Assembly: GCA_000961575.1 (NCBI GenBank) | Contig: LADP01000039.1 | Location: 62,001 to 126,000 of the forward strand | From: Peptococcaceae bacterium BRH_c8a | Lineage (GTDB): Bacteria; Bacillota; Desulfotomaculia; Desulfotomaculales; Desulfallaceae | Length of the DNA: 64,000 bases | Reading direction: 5' to 3' | Part shown: positions 24,349-33,265 of the stretch, piece by piece | How positions within the stretch are numbered: position 1 is the first letter of the stretch | Layout of the letters: each line of letters begins with the position of its first letter | Translations under genes and position numbers: made by a program | Notes under the pieces: generated by a model | What the model was told of the DNA's origin: nothing | Seen by the model: only the letters and a program-made list of their open reading frames with translations | Databases searched by the model: none

Positions 24349-25062
24349 CTAATTTTCAATATAATTACCTTGGAAAATTGGGGCTGTATCATATAAGTTG
24401 AGCCTGGCGCACCAATACAGATCGTTTTTTAAACCTAGCCCCAACAGTTTCTTGCCGTGGTTGGAATCCATTAAACCGGCCAGCGGGTCTTGTTTATAAT
24501 AACGCGCCAAACACAGCGCCGCCAGTGCCTGGTCATCCATTGCCGGGGCGGTATCAGCTGCTGCAACAATTTCCATCAACACAAAACCGGCACCCAAAAT
24601 ATCATCCAGTGAATATAATCCACCCGAGCCGGCACAGACCAATACAATGTTCCGCCCTTCATATATGGCCGCCCGCGCGACGGCCCGGGCGTTGATAATC
24701 GACCCGGTCAACACTTTCTCAGCAGCAGCTGCACTGCGAATGGCGGCAGTTCCGTTGGATGTGGTAAGCACCAGGATATCTGCCCCGGCAACCGGCCCGG
24801 TAGAAAATTCGAGCGGTGAATTGCCCAGCGGGAAACCCGTAATTTTCTGTCCACCCCGTTCACCGGCCAGGCAAAATCCCCGTTCCCGGGCCATCTGCAT
24901 GGCTTCGTTTACGTTAACCACCGGATACACCCGCCGGTAACCGGACGATAGCGCCGTTACAATGGTACTGGTAGCCCTAAGAACGTCAAAAACAATAGCG
25001 GTGGCACCGCTCAGCGCGTCAGCACTCACTGCTGACGCCACCGGAAAAAGCTTGATGTTCAT
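24349..25062 (-). CDS. comB: 2-phosphosulfolactate phosphatase-like protein
   Basis: The 237-residue product fits the ComB family, which hydrolyses 2-phosphosulfolactate to sulfolactate in the coenzyme M route. Visible conserved parts are ATAIVFDVLRATSTIVTAL near residue 20, CLAGERGGQKITGFPLGNSP and LTTSNGTAAIRSA. In bacteria without coenzyme M the role is unclear, and sulfolactate formation is a possibility. I chose ATG 25062 after GGGGAGGTTGG; a start further upstream is possible but poorer. The DUF1540-like gene is divergent to the right. Confidence 0.88.
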   Translation of the reverse strand: MNIKLFPVASAVSADALSGATAIVFDVLRATSTIVTALSSGYRRVYPVVNVNEAMQMARERGFCLAGERGGQKITGFPLGNSPLEFSTGPVAGADILVLTTSNGTAAIRSAAAAEKVLTGSIINARAVARAAIYEGRNIVLVCAGSGGLYSLDDILGAGFVLMEIVAAADTAPAMDDQALAALCLARYYKQDPLAGLMDSNHGKKLLGLGLKNDLYWCARLNLYDTAPIFQGNYIEN

Positions 25063-25210
25063 GATCCAACCTCCCCACAAATGATAGCTAAAAAATGATA
25101 GATAAAATTTGTAATTATTAATTGGCAGGGTATTTTCCGTATAAGATAACAGCCCGGTGAAATATTAACGATTAACAATATATTTATATTGCCGAGGCGG
25201 GGTGTCCTTC

Positions 25211-25357
25211 ATGAAAAGAATTAATTGTTTCATAGAAGATTGCCGTTTTAATAGTAATATGAAATGCAACGCTTTAAAAATATCCACCAAACTTGGAGGC
25301 GGCCGCGCGAGAAACGCCGAGCGGGTATTTTGTGATCATTTCCGTCCCATTCCCTGA
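25211..25357 (+). CDS. DUF1540-like small cysteine protein
   Basis: This 48-residue protein starts MKRINCFIEDCRFNSNMKC and ends FCDHFRPIP. Four cysteines spaced as C-x4-C-x7-C-x21-C fit the DUF1540 pattern of small, possibly metal-binding Firmicutes proteins, often abundant in spore formers. ATG 25211 follows GGCGGGGTG. A terminator comes 37 nt after the stop, so it is a single-gene unit. Confidence 0.72.
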   Translation: MKRINCFIEDCRFNSNMKCNALKISTKLGGGRARNAERVFCDHFRPIP

Positions 25358-25393
25358 CCATAGAGGGATCAACTACAGAAACTCATTACATTT

Positions 25394-25426
25394 AATCCGG
25401 CCGTAGTAATGCAGGCCGGATTTTTT
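25394..25426 (+). terminator. Rho-independent terminator after the DUF1540-like gene
   Basis: AATCCGGCC and GGCCGGATT form a 9-bp stem around GTAGTAATGCA, followed by six T. It separates the small gene from the motility cluster. Confidence 0.92.
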
Positions 25427-25430
25427 CTGC

Positions 25431-25458
25431 TCAAGCCTGAACCCTGAAATGCCGATAC
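25431..25458 (+). promoter_or_regulatory. Weak sigma-D-like promoter before fapA
   Basis: GCCGATAC is a good -10 box, and TCAA lies 16 nt before it instead of TAAA at 15. It is poorer than the three sigma-D sites further on. It would give a leader of about 90 nt to the TTG start of fapA. Confidence 0.35.
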
Positions 25459-25557
25459 TTTAATCAATAGAACATCATTATTCGAGAGGATAATTAATTT
25501 AAATGTTGAAATATACGGTAATTTAGACTAAATTTATTTAATCAGCGGGGTGATTTT

Positions 25558-27036
25558 TTGGGCGATGTTAACACCAGTATGATACTGGCAGTTACCGATG
25601 ACAGGCTTAAAGCCTTTGTAACCATCAGAGACGAAGGAATGGTGGACGAAAACAGCCTCGCAAAATTAATCCAGGAAAAAGAAATCAAGTACGGCATGGA
25701 TACTCAGATGTTGACTAATTTAGTAAACACCCCCCGCAGCGGGACATTTATAATTGCCCAGGGCAAGCCGCCCAGGCAAGGTAAAGACGGTTGCATGCAA
25801 TACCTTTTTTCATCCCGCCCACCCCAGCGGGATGAAACAGAAGCAAACGTGGATTTTAGGGAAATTTTTGACGTGCCATCAGTAAATGCCAACACCGTTT
25901 TGGCCATTTACCACCCCGCTAAACAGGGCGAAGACGGCATTACGGTTACGGGATTACCCATCCCGGCCAACCCGGTGATCGAGCTTACCGTAAGGGCAGG
26001 CAAAGGGGCTTCTTTAGCACCCGACAAACTATCTGTTACCAGTACCATTAACGGGCGCCCCCGGGTAAAAAAACAGGGCCGTAATGTAACCGTAAGCGTG
26101 GACGCGCTTTACCAGCATGAAGGAGATGTGGACATAAAATCAGGTAACCTGCGTTTTAACGGAGACGTAGTGATTACGGGTAACATCACCGAAAATATGA
26201 TTGTCGACATAAACGGCAATCTGAAGGTTATGGGTTTTGTGTCACGTTCAACTGTTAAAGTCAGCGGTAATTTAGAAGTGATGAAAGTGATTACAGCCGG
26301 CAAAATCAATGCCGGCGGCACCACAGCATCGCTGACCAAAATTGAAAATAAATTACGGGAAATCGATGAAGATATCATAGGGCTGGATACCAAAGCTGTC
26401 CTACTGATGAAAAATCTTCGGGAGCGCCAGCAAAATATCCAGTTCGGTCAGGTTGTGATGGCCCTGTTGGACAAGCAGTATACTGGTATGGGTAAAAAGA
26501 TACATGATTTTAAAGAACTGGTTAGTCAGTATCCTGCAAAACCGCCGGATGAACTGGATAATGTTTTAGCTGAATTGTCGGCGCTGTCCGGCTTGAAGGC
26601 TCTAGCTTTAGCAGACCTTAACGGAATTAAAAAAACTCTGGCGGCAGCCATTACCATCCTTGACACACCGGATCAGCAACCCTCCAATGTGGTTGCGCAC
26701 AGTATCTGGAACTCAGAAGTAGACGCCACCGGTAATATAAAAATTACCGGTCAGGGTGCGTTTAATTCCCGGGTAACCGCCCTCGGCACAGTGGAAATTA
26801 AAGGGGTGTTCCGCGGCGGCGAGATGTTCGCGCAAAAAGGCATTAAAGCGAGCGAGATCGGCGGGCCGATGGGCATTAAAACAGTGGCCCGGACACAAGA
26901 AGGTAGAATTATTAAATCCAATCGGGTATATAACGGAGCCGTGCTGCAAATCGGTTCCCGGATTTATACCGTACAGCAGGATGAAAATATGGTTTTAGCC
27001 AGAATTGACGAACGTGGAGATATTATTCTGCACTGA
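25558..27036 (+). CDS. FapA family (DUF342) protein
   Basis: The 492-residue product has an N-terminal FapA domain and a right-handed parallel beta-helix-like middle with repeated glycine turns, as in GNLRFNGDVVITGNI and KVSGNLEVMKVITAGK. A coiled coil follows at about residues 255-340, and a second polymer-like beta segment lies near 395-440. The family is called flagellar assembly protein A, but its exact role is not settled. TTG start with GGGGTG ahead. It opens the motility cluster, 44 nt before motB. Confidence 0.85.
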   Translation: MGDVNTSMILAVTDDRLKAFVTIRDEGMVDENSLAKLIQEKEIKYGMDTQMLTNLVNTPRSGTFIIAQGKPPRQGKDGCMQYLFSSRPPQRDETEANVDFREIFDVPSVNANTVLAIYHPAKQGEDGITVTGLPIPANPVIELTVRAGKGASLAPDKLSVTSTINGRPRVKKQGRNVTVSVDALYQHEGDVDIKSGNLRFNGDVVITGNITENMIVDINGNLKVMGFVSRSTVKVSGNLEVMKVITAGKINAGGTTASLTKIENKLREIDEDIIGLDTKAVLLMKNLRERQQNIQFGQVVMALLDKQYTGMGKKIHDFKELVSQYPAKPPDELDNVLAELSALSGLKALALADLNGIKKTLAAAITILDTPDQQPSNVVAHSIWNSEVDATGNIKITGQGAFNSRVTALGTVEIKGVFRGGEMFAQKGIKASEIGGPMGIKTVARTQEGRIIKSNRVYNGAVLQIGSRIYTVQQDENMVLARIDERGDIILH

Positions 27037-27080
27037 CTCTATTCTACCAGTTATCTTAGCGCAGCACGGAGGCATGTTAT

Positions 27081-27890
27081 ATGCAGAGGCGCAGGCGGCC
27101 CAAAAAAGACAGCAGCGAACGATGGTTGATTACATACGCTGACCTGATTACCCTGTTAATGATTTTTTTTATCGTCATGTACGCTCTAAGCAAGGTTGAC
27201 GCAGCCAAATTTGAAACCCTGGCCAATTCATTAACTGCTGCTTTCGGCGCGGGGGCGATGATCCTGGACAGTCCCGGTCCGGCAGTGGTACCAGGCAACC
27301 CGCCGGAGCAGATTCGAGACCTGGTTGAAAAAAACCAGTTAGAAAAGTTAAAGCAAGAACTGGAGCAATATATAGAAGAAAGCGGTCTGGTCGCTAAAGT
27401 ATCGGTTACTACGGAAGAGCGGGGCATCGTGCTGAGTTTTCAGGACAATGTCCTGTTTGAATTGGGTTCCGATGTTCTCACCGCCCAGGCCAAGGAAATA
27501 CTGGACAAAATTGCCCCGATGCTGGCCCACACACCCAATTATATTCGCATTGAAGGCCACACCGACAACCTGCCCATCAGCACCGCCCGGTTTCCATCCA
27601 ACTGGGAACTGTCAGCGGGCCGGGCCACCAACGTAGTACGGGAATTAATTACTACGCACGGGATGGCGCCGGAAAAGTTATCCGCGATTGCTTATGGCGA
27701 ATACCGTCCCCGGGCGCCCAATAATAACCAGTACAACCGCCAGCTCAACCGCCGGGTAGACCTGATTATTTTACGGAATAAATTTTCCGAAGCAGAACCG
27801 CAGCCGGTAGACATTCTTAATCAGGTTATTTTAGAAAGCACAGGGAGCGCCACCTCGCCGGAGGTTGAACAAAGCACCGTGGAAAGCTGA
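27081..27890 (+). CDS. motB: Flagellar stator protein MotB
   Basis: The 269-residue product has a single transmembrane helix (residues about 17-37) with the proton- or sodium-binding aspartate in TYADLITLLMIFFIVMY (Asp21). The OmpA-like peptidoglycan-binding domain has IRIEGHTDNLPI and NRRVDLIIL. MotB anchors the stator to the wall and forms the ion channel with MotA. The ATG follows GGAGG. The order motB-motA is the reverse of the usual motA-motB. Ion specificity is not decided here. Confidence 0.95.
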   Translation: MQRRRRPKKDSSERWLITYADLITLLMIFFIVMYALSKVDAAKFETLANSLTAAFGAGAMILDSPGPAVVPGNPPEQIRDLVEKNQLEKLKQELEQYIEESGLVAKVSVTTEERGIVLSFQDNVLFELGSDVLTAQAKEILDKIAPMLAHTPNYIRIEGHTDNLPISTARFPSNWELSAGRATNVVRELITTHGMAPEKLSAIAYGEYRPRAPNNNQYNRQLNRRVDLIILRNKFSEAEPQPVDILNQVILESTGSATSPEVEQSTVES

Positions 27891-27925
27891 TTATATAACA
27901 GATTCTGCAAAGGACTGGTTACTTA

Positions 27926-28711
27926 ATGGATATTGCAACAGTAGTTGGTTTTATTTTGGGTATCGGTTCCCTGTTGGTGGGTTTTCTCTTAGAAGGCGGC
28001 CACGCTAGCGCGCTGGTTCAGCCAAGCGCCGCCCTAATCGTTTTCGGCGGTACCATCGGCGCCACCATGTTTAGTTTTTCCCCCCGGGATTTAATGGTAT
28101 CACCTCAATTGTTAAAACTAGTAGTGTTTAACAAGCCCTCCGACCCCGCCACAGCCATTGAAGACATCGTAGCGATGGCTGAAGAAGCCCGGCGTGAAGG
28201 TTTACTATACCTGGAAAACCGCCTGCCGGAAATGGACGACCCATTCTTAAAAAAGGGGCTGCAGCTAGTAATTGACGGTACGGATCCCGAACTGGTCAAA
28301 AACATCTTGGATGTGGAAATTTACACCATTGAGGAACGTCATCACGTAGGCAGCAGTATTTTTGAAGTGGCCGGGGGGTATGCCCCGACCATGGGCATTA
28401 TCGGCACTGTGATGGGCTTGGTGCACGTGCTGGGCAGTATCAGTTCTCCGGAAACCTTGGGCCCCGCCATTGCCGTCGCCTTCATGGCCACCCTTTACGG
28501 TGTTGGCAGCGCCAACGTTTTATGGTTACCTTTGGCCACCAAATTACAAAACATCAGCAAAAAGGAAATTCTAGTTAAGCAGCTAATGATGGAGGGTGTT
28601 GTTTCCCTGCAGGCAGGCTATAACCCCGTCTTAATCAGAGAGCGGCTGGTGGCTTACCTTAATCCGACGGCCCGCCGGGCCAGGGACGATGAAGCAGGGG
28701 AAGAGGAGTAG
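27926..28711 (+). CDS. motA: Flagellar stator protein MotA
   Basis: The 261-residue product has four transmembrane helices and a large cytoplasmic loop between helices 2 and 3. The loop carries charged residues that act on FliG (REGLLYLENRLPEMDD). Helices 3-4 hold the GGYAPTMGIIGTVMGLV and AFMATLYGVGSANV segments conserved in MotA. It forms the stator with MotB. The ATG at 27926 is 35 nt after motB. Length is normal. Confidence 0.95.
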   Translation: MDIATVVGFILGIGSLLVGFLLEGGHASALVQPSAALIVFGGTIGATMFSFSPRDLMVSPQLLKLVVFNKPSDPATAIEDIVAMAEEARREGLLYLENRLPEMDDPFLKKGLQLVIDGTDPELVKNILDVEIYTIEERHHVGSSIFEVAGGYAPTMGIIGTVMGLVHVLGSISSPETLGPAIAVAFMATLYGVGSANVLWLPLATKLQNISKKEILVKQLMMEGVVSLQAGYNPVLIRERLVAYLNPTARRARDDEAGEEE

Positions 28712-28738
28712 GGCACTTTCTAATTTGGAGGCGTTAAC

Positions 28739-29215
28739 ATGAATGACGGGCTAGACGGCCAAGATCTGCAGGTAGTAGTTTTTGTCATTGATCAGCAGTT
28801 TTTCGGGATCGACATTTCGATGGTGTCCGAAATTATCCGCTTGGAAAAAATAACCCCTGTTCCCCAGGTATCGGCTTATGTGCAAGGAATAATAAATCTA
28901 AGGGGTGCGGTGATACCGGTACTAAATTTGCATATGCTGTTCAACACGCGGGCAGACGAACAAAACGACAACAGTCGAGTTATTATCGCATCTTCCGGTG
29001 AGCAAAAATTTGGCTTGATGGTGGACGCTGTCCACGAGGTTAAAAAGTTTAGTTGTGACCAGGTTAAAAAAGCGCCGGGGTCAATCAATGTCAACCAGCA
29101 CTACTTAAAGGGCATCATTCTCGACGATGAGCGCATGATTATTTTGGTTGACCCCAATCAAATCCTGTCGCGGGGGGAAATGGAACAGATTTTAGCCATT
29201 GAGAACCCGTCCTAA
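28739..29215 (+). CDS. cheW: Chemotaxis coupling protein CheW
   Basis: The 158-residue protein is a single CheW domain that links chemoreceptors to CheA. It has VVFVIDQQFFGIDISMVSEI at the start and YVQGIINLRGAVIPVLNL and LMVDAVHEVKKF further on, which are typical CheW strands. GGAGG precedes the ATG. It lies directly before cheA. Confidence 0.95.
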   Translation: MNDGLDGQDLQVVVFVIDQQFFGIDISMVSEIIRLEKITPVPQVSAYVQGIINLRGAVIPVLNLHMLFNTRADEQNDNSRVIIASSGEQKFGLMVDAVHEVKKFSCDQVKKAPGSINVNQHYLKGIILDDERMIILVDPNQILSRGEMEQILAIENPS

Positions 29216-29239
29216 TTAGTATGCCGGGAGGTAAAGTGC

Positions 29240-31300
29240 GTGTTCAGCAACGAAGAAATTGCCATTTTCCAGGAAGAACTGGAGGAAAAACTGCAGATTA
29301 TTAACGACAATATTTTACTGCTGGAACAACAGCAAGCTACACCCGAGATAATCCAGGAGATTTTTCGCTCCGCCCACACCATTAAAGGTTCTTCCGCGGT
29401 GATGGGTTATGACAAAATGACTGGGTTAACCCATGAAATTGAAAGCCTCTTTGATGAAGTACGCCAAAACCGGCTGGAAATAACCCCCGGGTTGGTGGAT
29501 GTACTCTTTGAAGCGATGGACACCCTGACCGAATTAAAAGAGGAAATTGTTAGCGGTACCGAAAATAGCACCGATATCACCCTAATACTAAGCAAAATTA
29601 CCAAGGCCCGGGATAAAAATGTAGACCAACCCAAGCTACAAAAACCTGCCAGTGAGCCCGGCAGTGTTTCCGGCGCATCCCCGCCGCTGCCGGAAATTGA
29701 GCTGGACGAATCCCTGGAAGAGGTAATCCGGGCCGCTGAACTGCGTGGTTACTACGCCTACGCGATGCAGATAAGCATTGAAGACGACTGCCAGATGAAA
29801 GAAGTGCGGGCTTTTTTGCTCTTTGAAACCATGGAGCAGGCCGGCGAAATTATCAAGAGTAATCCACCGGTTGAAGATATCCAAAGCGGACACTTTGACA
29901 CCGATATTGCCCTGGTAATCATCACCCAGGCCGATATGGATCAGGTTAAAAACTTGGCCCTTTCGGTGGCTGAAATTCATTCGGCCCACATAAAACTTCT
30001 GGAATCGGCCGCCGCCGTACACCATCTTGATCCTAAACAGACCGCCACAGAGCCGGATAAAACCGCCAGGCAGGACCGGAAAACCATTAAAACCGTCCGG
30101 GTGGACGTGGAAAAACTGGACTCGCTGATGAATCTGGTGGGGGAATTGGTTATTGACCGCACCAGGTTGGAGCGGTTTGTGGATGTTTTTGAAAACAGCC
30201 ACGGGGCAGACGAACTGGTCGAAGATATTCTTGAAATTTCAAGCCACCTGGGCCAGGTAACCACCGATTTGCAGGAAGAAATAATGAAGGCCCGGATGCT
30301 GCCCGTAGCCCAGGTATTCAACCGCTTCCCACGCATGGTACGGGACATCACCCATAAACTGAATAAAGATATTGAGTTCCTGGTAGATGGCAAAGAGACT
30401 GAACTGGATCGCAACGTCATCGAAGTTATTGGCGATCCTTTAATCCACTTGCTCCGGAACTCCATTGATCATGGGATAGAAAAACCCCGGGAAAGGCAGC
30501 GCCTGGGCAAGCCACCCAAGGGCCTGCTGCAACTTAAAGCCGCCTATGTGGAAAGCCACATCGTAATTACTGTCGAGGACGATGGCCGGGGCATTGACGT
30601 GCAAAAGCTAAAAGACAAGGCGTTAAAGTGCAAGATAATCAGCGCCGAGCAGTATCGGCAGATGGGCGACCGGGAAGCCATGGACCTTATTTTCCAACCC
30701 GGATTCTCCACCATAGCGGAAGATAGTGTCAGTGATATCTCGGGGCGAGGCGTGGGTATGGACATCGTGCGCACCCAGATTGAAAGTATCAATGGCACTG
30801 TCGATTATGTAACCTGGCCCGGCAGGGGCACCCGTTTTTCCATTAAACTACCCCTGACCCTGGCCATCATCCGGTCCCTGATGGTGGAACATGCCGGCAG
30901 GACTTACGCCTTCCCCCTGACCTACGTGGTGGAAACCCTGCACTTGGGCCGTTCGGAGATTAAGAAAATCAGGCATGCCGAAGTAATTGTCGTCCGCGGG
31001 CAGGTTTATCCTTTAAAACGTCTGGAAGATACTTTCAACCTGGCCCCCGGCGAAACCGGAGACAAAATATACGTGGTTATTGTCGGCTCCGGCGAACGAA
31101 AGATTGGAGTTGTGGTGGACAGACTGCTGGGTGAACAAGAAATTGTGATCAAGTCCCTGGGCACCTACCTGGGCCAGGTGGAAGGTCTGGCCGGGGCGGC
31201 GATCCTGGGCGATGGCAAGGTATCTTTGATTATTGATGTCCGCGGACTTTTAAGAAACATGGGAGCCGAGGAGGCCCTGGCCCATGCTGCAGTCAATTAA
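29240..31300 (+). CDS. cheA: Chemotaxis histidine kinase CheA
   Basis: The 686-residue product has the full CheA layout. The HPt domain (1-105) has FRSAHTIKGSSAVMGYD with phospho-His46. A P2-like region follows. The dimerisation domain starts with KLDSLMNLVGELVIDR. The ATPase domain has IHLLRNSIDHGIEKP (N box) and VEDDGRGID plus GRGVGMDIV (G boxes). The C-terminal domain is CheW-like. GTG start after GGGAGG. The end overlaps cheB by 17 nt. No cheY gene was seen in this window, so the response regulator must lie elsewhere. Confidence 0.96.
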   Translation: MFSNEEIAIFQEELEEKLQIINDNILLLEQQQATPEIIQEIFRSAHTIKGSSAVMGYDKMTGLTHEIESLFDEVRQNRLEITPGLVDVLFEAMDTLTELKEEIVSGTENSTDITLILSKITKARDKNVDQPKLQKPASEPGSVSGASPPLPEIELDESLEEVIRAAELRGYYAYAMQISIEDDCQMKEVRAFLLFETMEQAGEIIKSNPPVEDIQSGHFDTDIALVIITQADMDQVKNLALSVAEIHSAHIKLLESAAAVHHLDPKQTATEPDKTARQDRKTIKTVRVDVEKLDSLMNLVGELVIDRTRLERFVDVFENSHGADELVEDILEISSHLGQVTTDLQEEIMKARMLPVAQVFNRFPRMVRDITHKLNKDIEFLVDGKETELDRNVIEVIGDPLIHLLRNSIDHGIEKPRERQRLGKPPKGLLQLKAAYVESHIVITVEDDGRGIDVQKLKDKALKCKIISAEQYRQMGDREAMDLIFQPGFSTIAEDSVSDISGRGVGMDIVRTQIESINGTVDYVTWPGRGTRFSIKLPLTLAIIRSLMVEHAGRTYAFPLTYVVETLHLGRSEIKKIRHAEVIVVRGQVYPLKRLEDTFNLAPGETGDKIYVVIVGSGERKIGVVVDRLLGEQEIVIKSLGTYLGQVEGLAGAAILGDGKVSLIIDVRGLLRNMGAEEALAHAAVN

Positions 31301-32375
31301 AGTCCTGGTAGTAGATGACTCGGCGCTGATGCGGCGGGTCATTACCCGACTTCTGGAGACGCACCCGGATATCCGGGTGGTTGATACCGCTGCCGATGGC
31401 GAAGAGGCCATTCGCAAGGTGGTTTTACTGCGCCCCGACGTAGTAACCATGGACGTGGAGATGCCCGGTATGGGTGGCGTGCAGGCGGTAAGCCGATTAA
31501 TGCGCGAGCACCCGCTGCCAATTATCATGCTCAGTTCCCATACCACCGAGGGAGCCCGGGTAACCATGGAAGCCCTGACCGCCGGAGCAATTGACTTCAT
31601 TGCTAAACCGCAGAAATCGGATGTTGAAAAAATGGCAGCGCAACTGGCGCGCAAAATCAGGGTCGTTTGCAACAGCGCCCGGCAAAAAACAGCGCCGCGT
31701 CCAACCGATCCGCAAGTAAACTATCCAAGCCCGAAAAAGTCGTTGCGCCCCGAAAAACAGACAACCCCTTTGCCCATGGAACTGGTAGTTATCGGTTCGT
31801 CGACCGGCGGCCCGGCAGCTTTGCAAGTACTGCTGCCCGCCCTGCCGGCCAATTTCCCCTGCGGCATAGTGGTAGTGCAGCACATACCGGTTGGTTTTTC
31901 GGGTCCGATGGCCGAACATTTAAACCGCAGGTGCAGCCTGGAAGTGCTTCACGCCGGACATGGTGATTTGGTAATACCAGGCCGCGTGCTGGTAGCGCCG
32001 GCCGGATATGACTTGTTTTTCCGCCGTTACGGAGGCAGGCTGAGCGTGGCCCTGGAAAAAGGCAACAAACCCGTACCGCCGGGCGGTTTTCGTCCCTCGG
32101 TGGACGTGGTGATGACTTCGGCAGCGGAAATAGCGGACAACCGGTTAATAGGTGTACTGCTAACCGGCATGGGCCGGGATGGGGCCCGGGGCATGCTGGC
32201 GATAAAAAAGCGTAGCGGTTACACCATTGCCCAGGACGAGAACACCAGCGTGGTTTACGGCATGCCCAAGGCTGCCGCCGATCTGGGGGCCGTAGAAAAA
32301 ATATTGCCTCTGCCACAAATAGCCGGCGAAGTACGGCGTTGGGTTACAAAAAATTTACGGCAGCCCTCAAGTTAA
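31284..32375 (+). CDS. cheB: Chemotaxis response regulator and methylesterase CheB
   Basis: The 363-residue product has an N-terminal receiver domain with Asp11/Asp12 and phospho-acceptor Asp57 in DVVTMDVEMPGMGG. The C-terminal methylesterase domain has the catalytic serine in VIGSSTGGPAALQ, histidine in VVQHIPVGFSG and aspartate in LLTGMGRDGARGM. It removes methyl groups from chemoreceptors. ATG 31284 lies inside the end of cheA, showing coupled translation. No cheR is present in the window. Confidence 0.96.
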   Translation: MLQSIKVLVVDDSALMRRVITRLLETHPDIRVVDTAADGEEAIRKVVLLRPDVVTMDVEMPGMGGVQAVSRLMREHPLPIIMLSSHTTEGARVTMEALTAGAIDFIAKPQKSDVEKMAAQLARKIRVVCNSARQKTAPRPTDPQVNYPSPKKSLRPEKQTTPLPMELVVIGSSTGGPAALQVLLPALPANFPCGIVVVQHIPVGFSGPMAEHLNRRCSLEVLHAGHGDLVIPGRVLVAPAGYDLFFRRYGGRLSVALEKGNKPVPPGGFRPSVDVVMTSAAEIADNRLIGVLLTGMGRDGARGMLAIKKRSGYTIAQDENTSVVYGMPKAAADLGAVEKILPLPQIAGEVRRWVTKNLRQPSS

Positions 32376-32420
32376 CCGTTAAATAACCGAAAATTATTTA
32401 AAGATTACCGTCTTGATTTA

Positions 32421-32460
32421 TTCTGAATTATAACTACTGAATACTGACTACTAAATTAAG
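32421..32460 (+). repeat. AGTCAGTAGTCAG dispersed repeat, copy 2 (inverted)
   Basis: CTACTGAATACTGACTACTA is the reverse orientation of the unit seen at 9698. It stands in the gap between cheB and flgM, just before the ribosome site of flgM. Confidence 0.6.
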
Positions 32461-32474
32461 GTAGGTGAAGCGCC

Positions 32475-32762
32475 GTGAAAATTACCAACATCGGGCCCGG
32501 CGCATTGGAGTTATACAAAGCCCGCAGTGAAAAAACCCAGGAACCGCCAAGCGAACGCGCCATGCAAGAAGACCGGGCGGAAATATCATCGCGGGGCCGG
32601 GAACTGCAAAAGTACCGGGATGTTTTAAAAGCCATGCCCAACACCCGGGCTGAGCGGGTGCTGGAACTAAAAAACAGCATTATCGAAGGAACGTATCAGC
32701 CTTCGGCAGAAAAAATAGCAGAAAACATAATTAGCGAAAGGCGCCTGGATACCAGACGCTAA
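32475..32762 (+). CDS. flgM: Anti-sigma-28 factor FlgM
   Basis: The 95-residue protein has a disordered first half with RAEISSRGRELQKY and a helical C-terminal half with RVLELKNSIIEGTYQPSAEK, as in FlgM. It binds sigma-28/sigma-D and holds back late flagellar genes until the hook is complete and FlgM is exported. GTG start at 32475 with GTAGGTG ahead. Three sigma-D type promoters lie downstream in this window. The sigma gene itself is not in the window. Confidence 0.92.
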   Translation: MKITNIGPGALELYKARSEKTQEPPSERAMQEDRAEISSRGRELQKYRDVLKAMPNTRAERVLELKNSIIEGTYQPSAEKIAENIISERRLDTRR

Positions 32763-32802
32763 TCGATGTCCCCAAATTGTATAAGGCCGGGGGTGAGCGG
32801 CT

Positions 32803-33153
32803 TTGAAAGTGGCTGCAGGCGGACTACAAGTCCAAACCGTCCACGACGAGGCGACCAACCGCCAAGCGCAGGAATCGCGACGGACCGACTACCAGCAAAA
32901 ACCCGTCAACGTCAGTGACAACACCGCAGCGCTCAACCGCAGCGCTTTGAACAAAACGGTGGAAAAGCCAAATGACGCCGGCGACTCATTTGATCTGCCT
33001 CTGCGCTTACGCGACAATGAAAAGGAGCGCAGCCGGGGCTTTGCCGGCAACAAAGACGACAAAGGAAACGCCAATAGCAATTCCGGCAGTAAAGAAACCG
33101 ATGAAGATGAACCCGGTAGGCCCAGGGGATTCAACCTGGACAAATACATATAA
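32803..33153 (+). CDS. Unrecognised hydrophilic protein of the flagellar cluster
   Basis: The 116-residue product is highly charged, with many Asn, Asp, Lys and Arg residues (NKDDKGNANSNSGSKETDED) and no helix-forming core, so it is probably disordered. TTG start at 32803 after GGGGGTGAG. It lies between flgM and flgN, where Firmicutes may carry an accessory flagellar gene. I do not recognise a family. Confidence 0.6.
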   Translation: MKVAAGGLQVQTVHDEATNRQAQESRRTDYQQKPVNVSDNTAALNRSALNKTVEKPNDAGDSFDLPLRLRDNEKERSRGFAGNKDDKGNANSNSGSKETDEDEPGRPRGFNLDKYI

Positions 33154-33155
33154 AA

Positions 33156-33190
33156 GATAGTACTCAGGAGTCAGTAGTCAGGAGTCAGAA
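33156..33190 (+). repeat. AGTCAGTAGTCAG dispersed repeat, copy 3
   Basis: TAGTACTCAGGAGTCAGTAG continues with GTCAGGAGTCAGAAT. These are the same degenerate units as at 9698, in the same orientation. The gap before flgN also holds CTAACTACTG near 33220, an inverted fragment. Confidence 0.7.
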
Positions 33191-33265
33191 TAAAATAAAC
33201 GACAAAAACAATCTAAATACTAACTACTGCATTTTTACATAATCAGTTCCTCAAGGAGCGAAGCT

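Noticed and set aside
29240-32375. cheY or cheR hidden in the chemotaxis block
   Set aside because: All frames were accounted for by cheA and cheB; no separate receiver or methyltransferase gene is present.
33156-33190. AGTCAG units as a CRISPR array
   Set aside because: The units are adjacent and degenerate, have no unique spacers of equal size and there are no cas genes.
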